Source of the DNA: DAOTXR01 sp034435375
Lineage (GTDB): Bacteria > Chloroflexota > Anaerolineae > Aggregatilineales > UBA3940
Direction: 5' to 3'
DNA: 9,752 bases
Assembly (NCBI GenBank): GCA_034435375.1
Contig: DAOTXR010000070.1
Coordinates: 1-9,752 of the forward strand
Below are positions 1 to 6,120 of this stretch, piece after piece; the first letter of the stretch is position 1, and each line of letters opens with the position of its first letter. A program made the position numbers and the translations under genes. The notes beneath the pieces are model-generated. The model saw only the letters and a program-made list of their open reading frames with translations, did not search any database and was not told the DNA's origin.

Positions 1-7
1 CCTGTCT

Positions 8-55
8 AGCCGCCCCTGGCGGCTCTCCTTTCCCCTCTCCACGGTGTGGAGGGGG
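8..55. repeat. Two adjacent hairpins downstream of the GAF gene
   Basis: The first hairpin has a perfect 7-bp stem, AGCCGCC (8-14) and GGCGGCT (18-24), with a 3-nt loop. The second pairs CCCCTCTCCAC (32-42) with GTGGAGGGGG from 46, has loop GGT, and carries one bulged T at 36. Neither is followed by a clear T-run on either strand, so a rho-independent terminator is not well supported. The second hairpin runs directly into the REP-like repeat at 49-88 and probably forms one unit with it. For the GAF gene on the minus strand these hairpins lie just 3' of the stop codon and could stabilise or end its transcript. Confidence 0.5.
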
Positions 56-88
56 CAGACCGAGCGTCAGCGAGGTCGGGGGTGAGGC
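49..88 (+). repeat. REP-like intergenic repeat, copy A
   Basis: These 40 bp reappear in reverse complement at 7950-7990. By eye about 38 of 41 positions match, with one extra C and a swapped GA/AG as the differences. The core reads GGCAGACCGAGCGT followed by GCGAGGTCGGGGGTGAGGC. Both copies lie outside coding sequence. Copy A is joined to the 32-55 hairpin. Its size, GC content and hairpin association are typical of dispersed REP-like elements, but only two copies can be seen here. Confidence 0.7.
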
Positions 89-96
89 CGACCCGC

Positions 97-831
97 CTAA
101 AACGCCATCTCCAACAGATGCTGGCGCAGATGCTCAATGGCCTGGTCGAGCCGGTCCTGCACATCGAGAATCTGGGCGGCAGCCTGTTCCGCGTTGCCCA
201 GGTCAAGCGTACTCAGCAGCAGGCCAACGCCGTACAGCGTCTGGAGCACGTCATCCTGGATTTTGAGGGCCATCTGGGCGCGAGCATGAATGGCGGCGAC
301 TTCTTCGTTCTTGCGGTGAAAACGCAGCGTCTGGATCACGACGGCGGCGTGGCTGGCCAGCATCTCGGCCAGCTGCTGGTCCTGCTCAGTGAACGTCTCG
401 CCGCCCAGCTTGTTGGCCAGGTACAGGTCGCCGATCACCTCACCGCGGCCCTGCACCGGCACGCCCAGGAACGACCGTATGTAGGGGTGGCCCGCCGGGA
501 AGCCCCGAAAGGCCGGGTGGCGGCTCACCTCGTCCACACGCAGCGGGCGACCCTCCTTGAGCAAGATGCCCAGCACGCCGCGCCCCATCGGCGGGCGGCC
601 TGCGCGGGCCACCACCTCCGGAGACAGGCCCGACACGACGAAGTGCGCCATGCTCTGGCCTGGCTCGCCGGGCACCCCGATGGCCGCCATCTCCGCGCCG
701 ATGACGGCGCAGGCCGAGTCGGCGACGGTTTGCAGCGCCGATTCCACGTCGTGCGAGCCTGCTACGGCAATCGCGGCGCGGTGAACCAGCTCCAGTCTGG
801 TCTGCCAGTCTTGCTTCGTGTCCATGTCCAT
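97..831 (-). CDS. GAF-domain sensor with degenerate HisKA_3-like C-terminus
   Basis: A 244-residue protein, probably a cytosolic sensor. Residues about 28-168 form a GAF domain of the DevS/DosT type: note GRGVLGILL (83-91), GFPAGHPYIRSFLGVPV (110-126) and GDLYLANK (134-141). From memory, His115 falls where DevS has its haem-ligating His149, so haem or another small ligand is possible but unproven. Residues about 178-240 resemble the HisKA_3 dimerisation helices of NarL/DevS-type kinases (MALKIQDDVLQTLYGVGLLL). The phosphoacceptor His of the usual LHDxVxQ box is Gln192, and the protein stops before any HATPase domain, so it should not be an autokinase. No TM segment or signal peptide is seen. 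The start is supported by GGAGGGG 2 nt before the ATG; a second ATG at codon 3 is also possible. A REP-like repeat follows the stop codon closely. Confidence 0.8.
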   Translation of the reverse strand: MDMDTKQDWQTRLELVHRAAIAVAGSHDVESALQTVADSACAVIGAEMAAIGVPGEPGQSMAHFVVSGLSPEVVARAGRPPMGRGVLGILLKEGRPLRVDEVSRHPAFRGFPAGHPYIRSFLGVPVQGRGEVIGDLYLANKLGGETFTEQDQQLAEMLASHAAVVIQTLRFHRKNEEVAAIHARAQMALKIQDDVLQTLYGVGLLLSTLDLGNAEQAAAQILDVQDRLDQAIEHLRQHLLEMAF

Positions 832-853
832 GTCCCCTCCCTGGCGTGCGCCG

Positions 854-882
854 ATTAAACTAGGTCGATGGCGAATCGTCCA
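854..882 (-). promoter_or_regulatory. Candidate promoter for the GAF gene
   Basis: On the minus strand TGGACG (877-882; 4/6 to the -35 consensus) and TTTAAT (854-859; 5/6 to the -10 consensus) are separated by 17 bp. Transcription would start about 15-20 nt upstream of the start codon, leaving room for the GGAGGGG ribosome site. This is pattern matching only. Confidence 0.35.
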
Positions 883-968
883 GTGAGGAAGATCATGATA
901 AATAGGGTGTCTTCTATCCTAATTTGACCTCAGGGCGGCAACGCTTTTCAGCATCTGACGCCCGTCTC

Positions 969-977
969 TGGTATACT
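969..977 (+). promoter_or_regulatory. Candidate extended -10 promoter for the CoA-transferase gene
   Basis: TGGTATACT matches an extended -10 element: TG, one base, then TATACT (5/6 to TATAAT). No good -35 lies 16-18 bp upstream, which is tolerated at extended -10 promoters. Transcription would start near 984 and give a leader of about 170 nt before the ATG at 1155. No structured leader element was recognised. Confidence 0.35.
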
Positions 978-1154
978 TGGCTGCGCTGCTGTGGAGGGAG
1001 CGGGCCTCATCCCCCCATCGCTGGACTGCTCACGAGGTTGCCAAGCCATGAACACCCCCCTGCCTGTGGAGGATTCACCCCAAGACCAACGCCGCTTCAA
1101 CCCTGATGTTCAGAGAAACCGTCATCACCCCAGAACTGACGACAGAGGAGACTC

Positions 1155-2351
1155 ATGAGAGCGCTGAACGGACTTCGTATGCTAGACCTGACTCACATGC
1201 TGGCCGGCCCATACGCCACTATGCTGTTGGCCGACCTGGGCATCGAGACGATCAAGATCGAGCCGCCAGGCCAGGGCGAAGGGACACGCATTCTGCTGGC
1301 CGACAACCCTGCCTACAGCCTGCACGGCATGGGGGCCTACTTTCTGACGCTCAACCGCAACAAAAAGAGCGTCACCCTGAATCTGAAATCGGCGCGGGGG
1401 CTGGCGATCTTCTACGACCTGGTGAAAGTGTCAGATGTCGTGGTGAACAACTTCAGCGCGGGCGTCACCCAGCGGCTCAAGATCGACTACCCGCATCTCT
1501 CGGCCATCAACCCGCGCGTGATCACCTGCACCATTACCGGCTTCGGCGAGACAGGGCCAAGCAAGGATTGGCCGGCCTTCGATCTGGTGGCGCAGGGCAT
1601 GGGCGGCGGGATGAGCATCACCGGGCGGCCCGGCGATCCCCCGCTGCGGGCCGGGATGCCCATCGGCGACATCGGCGGGGGCTTGATGGCCGTGATCGGG
1701 GTGCTGGCGGCGCTGGTCGCCCGCCAGCAGACAGGCCGGGGTCAGCACGTGGACATCTCGATGCTGGATGCCCAGATCAGCATGCTCAGCTACGCCGTAA
1801 CCATGTATTACCTGTCGGGTGTGGTGCCCACCCAGCAGGGCAACGGCCACTTCCTGCACATTCCCTACAACACCTACCCCACCCAGGACGGCTGGATCAT
1901 CGTGGCCGTGATCGTCGATGAGTTCTGGAAGAACCTGGTGCAGGTGCTCGATCTGCACGAGCTGGACACCGAGGAAAACGAGACCGCGTCGGGGCGCGCT
2001 CACAACGCCGACCGGATCAACGCGGCGCTGGCCGAGAAGTTCAAGACCAACACCCAGGCCCACTGGCTGGAGGTGCTACGGGCGGCGCGGGTGCCCTGTG
2101 CGCCAGTCTACGATCTGGGCCAGGCAGTGAGCAACCCACAGGTGCTGCATCGGCGCATGATCGTCGAGGTGGCCCACCCGCAGGGAGGACAGGTGTGTCA
2201 GACAGGCAACCCAGTCAAGCTATCCGACACCTATGAGGATGTGTTCGACCCGCCGCCGCTGGTCGGTCAGCACACTGAGGAGGTGCTGGGGGGCCTGCTG
2301 GGGATGTCGGCGTCGGAGATCGCGGCTCTGCGGGCCGAGGGCGTGATCTAG
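1155..2351 (+). CDS. CaiB/BaiF family (class III) CoA-transferase
   Basis: A 398-residue cytosolic enzyme of the CoA-transferase family III (formyl-CoA:oxalate, carnitine and succinyl-CoA types), which moves CoA between acyl-CoA and a carboxylic acid through an aspartyl-CoA anhydride. The length is normal for the family. Visible signatures are the N-terminal VLDLTxxxAGPYA-type segment (MLDLTHMLAGPYA, 9-21), ADLGIETIKIEPP (26-38), LNRNKKSVTLNLK (66-78), the TGFGETGP loop (128-135) and the catalytic region TGRPGDPPLRAGMPIGDIGGG (156-176), where Asp172 is the expected nucleophile. A conserved GRGQHVDISMLDA stretch follows. AGAGGAG lies just upstream of the ATG. The HAD gene starts 9 bp after the stop, so the two are probably cotranscribed. 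Substrates cannot be assigned within this broad family. Confidence 0.93.
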   Translation: MRALNGLRMLDLTHMLAGPYATMLLADLGIETIKIEPPGQGEGTRILLADNPAYSLHGMGAYFLTLNRNKKSVTLNLKSARGLAIFYDLVKVSDVVVNNFSAGVTQRLKIDYPHLSAINPRVITCTITGFGETGPSKDWPAFDLVAQGMGGGMSITGRPGDPPLRAGMPIGDIGGGLMAVIGVLAALVARQQTGRGQHVDISMLDAQISMLSYAVTMYYLSGVVPTQQGNGHFLHIPYNTYPTQDGWIIVAVIVDEFWKNLVQVLDLHELDTEENETASGRAHNADRINAALAEKFKTNTQAHWLEVLRAARVPCAPVYDLGQAVSNPQVLHRRMIVEVAHPQGGQVCQTGNPVKLSDTYEDVFDPPPLVGQHTEEVLGGLLGMSASEIAALRAEGVI

Positions 2352-2360
2352 GGCGCAGCC

Positions 2361-3065
2361 ATGTTCGACCTGATCGCCTTCGACGCCGACGACACGCTGT
2401 GGCACAACGAGACGATCTACGTCGCCACGCAGGCGCGGCTGCGACAGATGCTGGCGGCCTACGCCAGCGCGGATGAGGTGGACCGCGTGTTGCACGAAAC
2501 CGAGATGCACAACTTGGAACTATTCGGGTATGGCATCAAGGGTTTCACGCTGTCGATGATCGAGACAGCCCTCGCGGTGAGCGAGGGCCGCGTCTCGGCG
2601 CGGGAGATCGGGCAGATCGTCGATCTGGCCCGTGACATGCTGCGGACTGAGGTGCGGCTGCTCGACCACGTCGAGGAGACGCTGGCGCGGCTGGCGCAAG
2701 ACTACCCGCTGATGATCGTCACCAAGGGCGACCTGCGCGATCAGGAGCGCCGCATCGCGCAGTCGGGGATGGCGCATTGGTTCACCCATGTGCAGATCGT
2801 CAGTGAAAAGAGCCAGGAGGTCTACGCGGCGCTGCTGGCACGCTACGGCGTGCCGCCGGCGCGTTTCTTGATGGTGGGCAACTCGCTGCGCTCGGACGTG
2901 CTGCCGGTGGTCGCGCTGGGCGGGCATGCGGTGTACATTCCCTACCCCCTGACATGGGCGCACGAGACGATTGCGCCGGAGATGGCAGGCGATCACCGCT
3001 ACCACACGCTTGAGCACATCGGCCTGCTGCCCGCGCTGATCGAAAAGCTCGCCGCCGAGGGCTGA
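2361..3065 (+). CDS. HAD-superfamily hydrolase (phosphatase-like)
   Basis: A 234-residue haloacid dehalogenase-like hydrolase with all four core motifs. Motif I is DADDTLW with Asp8 as nucleophile and Asp10 as acid/base. Motif II is Thr121 in IVTKGD. Motif III is Lys150 in SEKS. Motif IV is GNSLRSD with Asp179. An alpha-helical cap occupies about residues 15-95, as in C1-cap phosphatases of the HAD_2 type. The Asp-x-Asp motif favours a phosphatase over a dehalogenase; the substrate is unknown. The ribosome site before the ATG is weak (GGGCG), and the gene begins 9 bp after the CoA-transferase stop, so translational coupling is likely. It converges on the DUF218 gene with only 74 bp between them, and no clear terminator hairpin is seen there. 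Confidence 0.9.
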   Translation: MFDLIAFDADDTLWHNETIYVATQARLRQMLAAYASADEVDRVLHETEMHNLELFGYGIKGFTLSMIETALAVSEGRVSAREIGQIVDLARDMLRTEVRLLDHVEETLARLAQDYPLMIVTKGDLRDQERRIAQSGMAHWFTHVQIVSEKSQEVYAALLARYGVPPARFLMVGNSLRSDVLPVVALGGHAVYIPYPLTWAHETIAPEMAGDHRYHTLEHIGLLPALIEKLAAEG

Positions 3066-3139
3066 CCACCCCGTTCGGCGCTGCCCAAAAGGTTGTCTGC
3101 GCGGTTCAGCAGGGAGCCAGAGGAGCATAGCCCGCCGGG

Positions 3140-3940
3140 TCAGTCGAACTGTTCGTCGGGGAAGATGGGCAACGGCTCGCCCATAATGGGGGGCAGCGGG
3201 CGGCGCAGCACATCGAGCAGGGCCACGACGGTGGCCGGGAACTCGCGCAGGCGGCTGTAGGTGATCGACGCCCGCGAGTAGCCCCACGGACGTTGGACAT
3301 CGGCGGCCACGCCCACCGCGTCGATGCCCAGGGCGCGGCAGGTCAGCAGCGCGCGCGGCAGGTGAAACTGCTGCGTCACCAACACAGCATCCGCCACCCG
3401 AAAGATGTGGCGGGCGCGGTAGCAACTGTCGTAGGTGCGGCGACCAGCGTAGTCGAGGACGATGGCATCTCTGGGCGCTCCCATCTCCAGGGCAAAGTCA
3501 GCCATCGCCTGCGGTTCATTGTAGTCGTGCGTGCTGTTGTCGCCGGTCATCAGGATCACGTCCACTTTGCCCGCCCGGTACAGGTCCACTGCCGTCATGA
3601 CGCGGTCGGCCAGCATGGCGCTGGGCCGCCCGCTGGGATAGACCCGCGCCCCAAACACGATGGCCACACGTCGGGCCGGGCTTTCTTCAACGGTGTGGAT
3701 GTATCCACTGGCCCACAGCGCGGTCAAAACCCGCGCTGCCAGCGGCAGGATGCTCAGGATCGCTGCGGCGATCAGCAGCACACGGCCCATAGCTCGCCCC
3801 ATACGGGCAGGGTGGAGGGCAGCCGCACGCCCGCGCCAGCAGGCGGCCACGTCACGCAGCCAGACAGCCGCAGATCGCCAGGCCGCCGCTCCCGAACGTT
3901 GCCATGCACGGAGATGTGCTCCAACACGCTGAAAAAGCAT
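3140..3940 (-). CDS. SanA/YdcF-like DUF218 family membrane-anchored protein
   Basis: A 266-residue protein. Residues 1-50 are rich in Arg, Ala and Trp, and one hydrophobic segment (about 52-76, VLLIAAAILSILPLAARVL) suggests an N-terminal membrane anchor with the DUF218 domain outside the cytoplasm. The domain shows AIVFGARVYPSGRPSAML (93-110), ILMTGDNS (129-136), NEPQAMADFAL (141-151), LDYAGRRTYDSCYRA (162-176) and VTQQFHLPRAL (188-198), the order expected of SanA/ElyC/YdcF proteins. Relatives affect envelope integrity and vancomycin exclusion; the reaction is not settled. The start is supported by AGGGA 5-6 nt upstream. Met47 or Met51 is an alternative start that would trim the basic N-terminus, but no ribosome site precedes either. 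Confidence 0.9.
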   Translation of the reverse strand: MLFQRVGAHLRAWQRSGAAAWRSAAVWLRDVAACWRGRAAALHPARMGRAMGRVLLIAAAILSILPLAARVLTALWASGYIHTVEESPARRVAIVFGARVYPSGRPSAMLADRVMTAVDLYRAGKVDVILMTGDNSTHDYNEPQAMADFALEMGAPRDAIVLDYAGRRTYDSCYRARHIFRVADAVLVTQQFHLPRALLTCRALGIDAVGVAADVQRPWGYSRASITYSRLREFPATVVALLDVLRRPLPPIMGEPLPIFPDEQFD

Positions 3941-3955
3941 CGTTTCCCTGTTATA

Positions 3956-3972
3956 CTACACCTGAAGTGTAG
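3956..3972. promoter_or_regulatory. Possible operator: inverted repeat CTACAC-5-GTGTAG
   Basis: Perfect 6-bp arms CTACAC (3956-3961) and GTGTAG (3967-3972) flank CTGAA. The site begins at the edge of the minus-strand TATAAC element (3950-3955) upstream of the DUF218 gene, a position suited to a repressor. There is no binding family I can name from the site alone. Confidence 0.3.
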
Positions 3973-4140
3973 CGCCTAGCATCTGACCAAGAAACCTTGC
4001 GTTTGGCCGTATCGACTCGCGGTCGGCAGGCTTCAGCAGTTCTCTCGCTCAGTCTGTACGCCATTGTTAAGGCGAGCGTCTCCGCGGAGAGGGTTGAGGA
4101 GGCGAGGCCCGCCAAACGAGACGCCCTGTGCGAAAGAACC

Positions 4141-4163
4141 ACTCCCCCAAGTCCTGGGGGAGT
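4141..4163. repeat. 9-bp perfect hairpin in the LLM operon upstream region
   Basis: ACTCCCCCA (4141-4149) and TGGGGGAGT (4155-4163) form a perfect 9-bp stem with a 5-nt loop AGTCC. It lies 87 bp before the LLM ATG and is followed by ATAACAAC, not a T-run, so it is not a standard terminator. It could be a leader structure, an operator, or part of a dispersed repeat. Confidence 0.55.
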
Positions 4164-4249
4164 ATAACAACTCCGATCCGGGCCTGCGCTGCGTTTCTTG
4201 CACGCTTGCCTGACGGCGCCCTTACCGTCGAGGGAGAGAACCAACCGCC

Positions 4250-5179
4250 ATGATCGAAGTCGCCCTCATGCTCGAAGGCCAGGATGGCCTGAACTGGCCC
4301 CGTTTCCAGCGCCTCGCCCACGCGGCAGAGGACCTGGGATTCGCGGGCCTGTACCGTTCGGACCACTTTACCAACGCCAACCCGCCAGACGTGGACTCGC
4401 TCGAATTGTGGGTGTCATTGACGTGGCTGGCCAGCCACACTCGCCGCATCGAGTTCGGACCGCTGGTGACGCCCGTCTCGTTCCGTCACCCGGCGCTGAC
4501 GGCCCGCATGGCTGCTGCGGTTGACGATCTCTCCGGCGGGCGGCTGCACCTGGGCCTGGGCGCAGGCTGGCAGGAGCGTGAGCACCACCTGTTTGGCTTC
4601 GACCTGCTCGACCGCCCAGAGCGGTTCCGCCGGTTTGAGGAGGGCGTGCAGGTGATCAGCGCCCTGTTGAATAGCGACCAACCGGTCAGTTTTGAGGGCC
4701 GCTACTACACGCTGCGCGGCGCGGTGATGCTGCCCCGTCCGCAACGGCCCGGCGGCCCCCCGATCCTGATCGGCGGCAACGGCCCCCAATACACGCTGCC
4801 GCTGGCGGCTCGCTATGCCCGCCTGTGGAACGGCGTCTACCTGAAGCCAGACGAGATCAAGCAGCGCAACGCCCACCTTGACGAACTGCTCAGTCAGCGG
4901 GGCCGCCGCCCCCAGGAGGTGCACCGCTCACTGATGACCGGGTGCTGGTTTGGGAAGGACGAAGCAACCTTGCAGGCCAAGCTAGCAACACACCCACGCC
5001 GGCCCACCCGTGAGCAGCTCCGCGAGCGCGGGGCCGTGGTCGGCACACCGAGCGAGGTGGTGGACCAGTTGGGCAGGCTGGCCGAGGCAGGGGTCCAGCG
5101 GGTGATGCTCCAGTGGCTCGACCAAGACGACCTGGACGGCTTGGAGTCGATGGCGAACACTGTCTTGCCGCAGCTATAA
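4250..5179 (+). CDS. LLM-class flavin/F420-dependent oxidoreductase
   Basis: A 309-residue luciferase-like monooxygenase-fold enzyme, expected to be a cytosolic TIM barrel. Typical features are the N-terminal strand followed by AAEDLGFAGLYRSDHF (25-40), the TRRIEFGPLVTPVSFRHPA region (64-82), DLSGGRLHLGLGAGW (93-107), a DRPERFRRFEEGVQV segment (121-135), and PRPQRPGGPPILIGGNG (162-178) leading into the AARYARLWNG segment. This pattern is that of the F420-dependent LLM subfamily common in Actinobacteria and Chloroflexi; FMN use cannot be excluded. Only a distant GAGGGAG precedes the ATG by about 13 nt, so initiation looks weak. Its stop is 24 bp before the adenosyltransferase start, making it the first gene of a four-gene operon. 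Confidence 0.9.
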   Translation: MIEVALMLEGQDGLNWPRFQRLAHAAEDLGFAGLYRSDHFTNANPPDVDSLELWVSLTWLASHTRRIEFGPLVTPVSFRHPALTARMAAAVDDLSGGRLHLGLGAGWQEREHHLFGFDLLDRPERFRRFEEGVQVISALLNSDQPVSFEGRYYTLRGAVMLPRPQRPGGPPILIGGNGPQYTLPLAARYARLWNGVYLKPDEIKQRNAHLDELLSQRGRRPQEVHRSLMTGCWFGKDEATLQAKLATHPRRPTREQLRERGAVVGTPSEVVDQLGRLAEAGVQRVMLQWLDQDDLDGLESMANTVLPQL

Positions 5180-5203
5180 TCGCAGCAGCGCCCAGGGAGA
5201 CCC

Positions 5204-5773
5204 ATGAGCGAACCTCTCAAGTATTACACCACCGATGGCGATGACGGCACGACCGGGCTGTTAGGCCAGGCAAGGGTCAAGAAGTACCACCCTCGCCCCG
5301 AAAGCTATGGCGATGTGGACGAAGCCCAAGCAGCGCTGGGCGTGGCTCGCGCAGCGATGCAGGATGCCGAGGCGGCAGCCGTCGTCCTCCAGACCCAGCG
5401 CGACCTGTATCACCTGATGGCCGAGCTGGCCGCCACACCTCAGGCAGCCCACCATTTCCGCACCATCGACGCGGCCCGCGTGGCCTGGGTGGAAGCGCAC
5501 ACCGACCGCTATGGCGCACGCCTCGACCTGCCGCCGGAGTTCACCGTCAGCGGCGACAGCGTCTCCGGCGCGGCGCTCGACCTGGCACGCACGGTGGTGC
5601 GCCGCGCCGAGCGGCGCGTGGTGAAGCTCTACGACGATGGGCTGATCGAGAACCCAGAGCTGATGCGCTATCTGAACCGCCTATCGTCGCTCTTGTTCGT
5701 CCTGTCACGCTACGAGGACGCGCTGGCCGGGCAGGGAAAAGTCAGGCTGGCCAGAGGGGACGAATCGGGATAA
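5204..5773 (+). CDS. pduO: PduO-type ATP:cob(I)alamin adenosyltransferase
   Basis: A 189-residue enzyme that transfers the adenosyl group of ATP to cob(I)alamin to make coenzyme B12. The N-terminal ATP-binding segment TTDGDDGTTGLLG (9-21) is followed by YGDVDEAQAALG (35-46), which supplies the Asp/Glu of the family. The C-terminal signature ARTVVRRAERRVV (128-140) carries the conserved Arg/Glu set, and NRLSSLLFVLSRYED (158-172) closes the fold. Two differences stand out: the usual PGG-type loop before the RRAER helix reads FTVSGDSVSG, and Ser161 stands where most members have Asp (NRLSD). AGGGAGA lies about 4 nt before the ATG. It sits in the LLM operon; no B12-dependent enzyme is visible in this window, so its client is elsewhere. 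Confidence 0.9.
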   Translation: MSEPLKYYTTDGDDGTTGLLGQARVKKYHPRPESYGDVDEAQAALGVARAAMQDAEAAAVVLQTQRDLYHLMAELAATPQAAHHFRTIDAARVAWVEAHTDRYGARLDLPPEFTVSGDSVSGAALDLARTVVRRAERRVVKLYDDGLIENPELMRYLNRLSSLLFVLSRYEDALAGQGKVRLARGDESG

Positions 5774-5808
5774 CCTCGCGGACTGATCAAAACGAAGGAG
5801 GCCACTCC

Positions 5809-6117
5809 ATGTACATCGTCCATGTGCACGTGCACGTCAAGCCCGATCAGGTAGAGGCGTTCAAAGCTGCAACGCTCGAAAACGCCCGCAACAGTGTGCA
5901 GGAGCCGGGCATTGCCCGCTTCGACGTGATCCAGCAGCTCGATGACCCCACCCGGTTCATCTTGGTAGAGGTCTACCGAAGCGAGGCCGCCACGGCGGCC
6001 CACAAAGAGACCCCTCACTACCAGGTGTGGCGCGACACCGTCGCCGACATGATGGCCGAGCCGCGCGTTGGGATCAAGTTTGTCAACCTGTATCCAGACG
6101 ATGCAGGCTGGGGGTAA
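5809..6117 (+). CDS. LsrG-like ABM-fold monooxygenase/isomerase
   Basis: A 102-residue protein of the antibiotic-biosynthesis-monooxygenase (ferredoxin-like) fold, a family that works without metals or flavin, usually as a dimer. It resembles E. coli LsrG closely in layout: IVHVHVHVKPDQVEAFKAA (3-21), then NSVQEPGIARFDVIQ (28-42), FILVEVYRSEAATAAHKETPHY starting at 50, and a C-terminal VNLYP strand. LsrG handles phospho-AI-2, but most relatives are general quinol monooxygenase-like enzymes and nothing else here suggests AI-2 uptake, so I keep the call general. The ribosome site AAGGAGG, about 7 nt before the ATG, is the strongest in the operon. The stop is 3 bp before the Fe-ADH start, implying tight coupling and a shared pathway. 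Confidence 0.85.
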   Translation: MYIVHVHVHVKPDQVEAFKAATLENARNSVQEPGIARFDVIQQLDDPTRFILVEVYRSEAATAAHKETPHYQVWRDTVADMMAEPRVGIKFVNLYPDDAGWG

Positions 6118-6120
6118 GCG

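Larger units (their letters stand above)
832..1154. other. Divergent intergenic region
   Basis: These 323 bp separate the divergent GAF and CoA-transferase genes. Beyond the two candidate promoters there is an 8-bp palindrome ATCATGAT (892-899) in a relatively AT-rich patch (about 885-930). A 60-codon open frame on the plus strand (924-1106) has no ribosome site and a low-complexity Pro/Gly/Arg composition, so I do not call it a gene. No tRNA, riboswitch or strong hairpin was seen. Confidence 0.5.
3941..4249. other. Divergent intergenic region, DUF218 / LLM operon
   Basis: These 309 bp hold no convincing gene. They contain an inverted repeat at 3956-3972, a 12-bp perfect palindrome TCTCCGCGGAGA (4079-4090), a 9-bp hairpin at 4141-4163, and a small inverted pair GACGG/CCGTC near 4212-4229. 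On the minus strand TATAAC (3950-3955) sits just upstream of the DUF218 ATG, which would place transcription start within a few bases of the ribosome site. No paired -10/-35 for the LLM operon could be chosen with confidence. No tRNA was recognised. Confidence 0.45.

Noticed and set aside
46..858. 270-codon open frame on the plus strand
   Set aside because: It is antisense to the GAF gene, has no ribosome site and its His/Arg/Gln-rich product matches no family; it reflects high-GC codon bias.
924..1106. 60-codon open frame upstream of the CoA-transferase
   Set aside because: No ribosome site, low-complexity composition, and it overlaps the likely promoter.
1431..2063. 210-codon minus-strand frame inside the CoA-transferase
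   Set aside because: A shadow of the clearly recognised CaiB-type gene in a GC-rich codon context.
2520..3425. 301-codon minus-strand frame overlapping the HAD and DUF218 genes
   Set aside because: It crosses two real genes on opposite strands and has no recognisable domain.
4067..4366. Minus-strand frames in the DUF218/LLM intergenic region
   Set aside because: They overlap the LLM start and have low-complexity products without ribosome sites.
5809..6117. Assignment as true LsrG in AI-2 processing
   Set aside because: No lsr transporter, LsrK or LsrF genes are nearby; the pairing with an Fe-ADH suggests another role for this fold.
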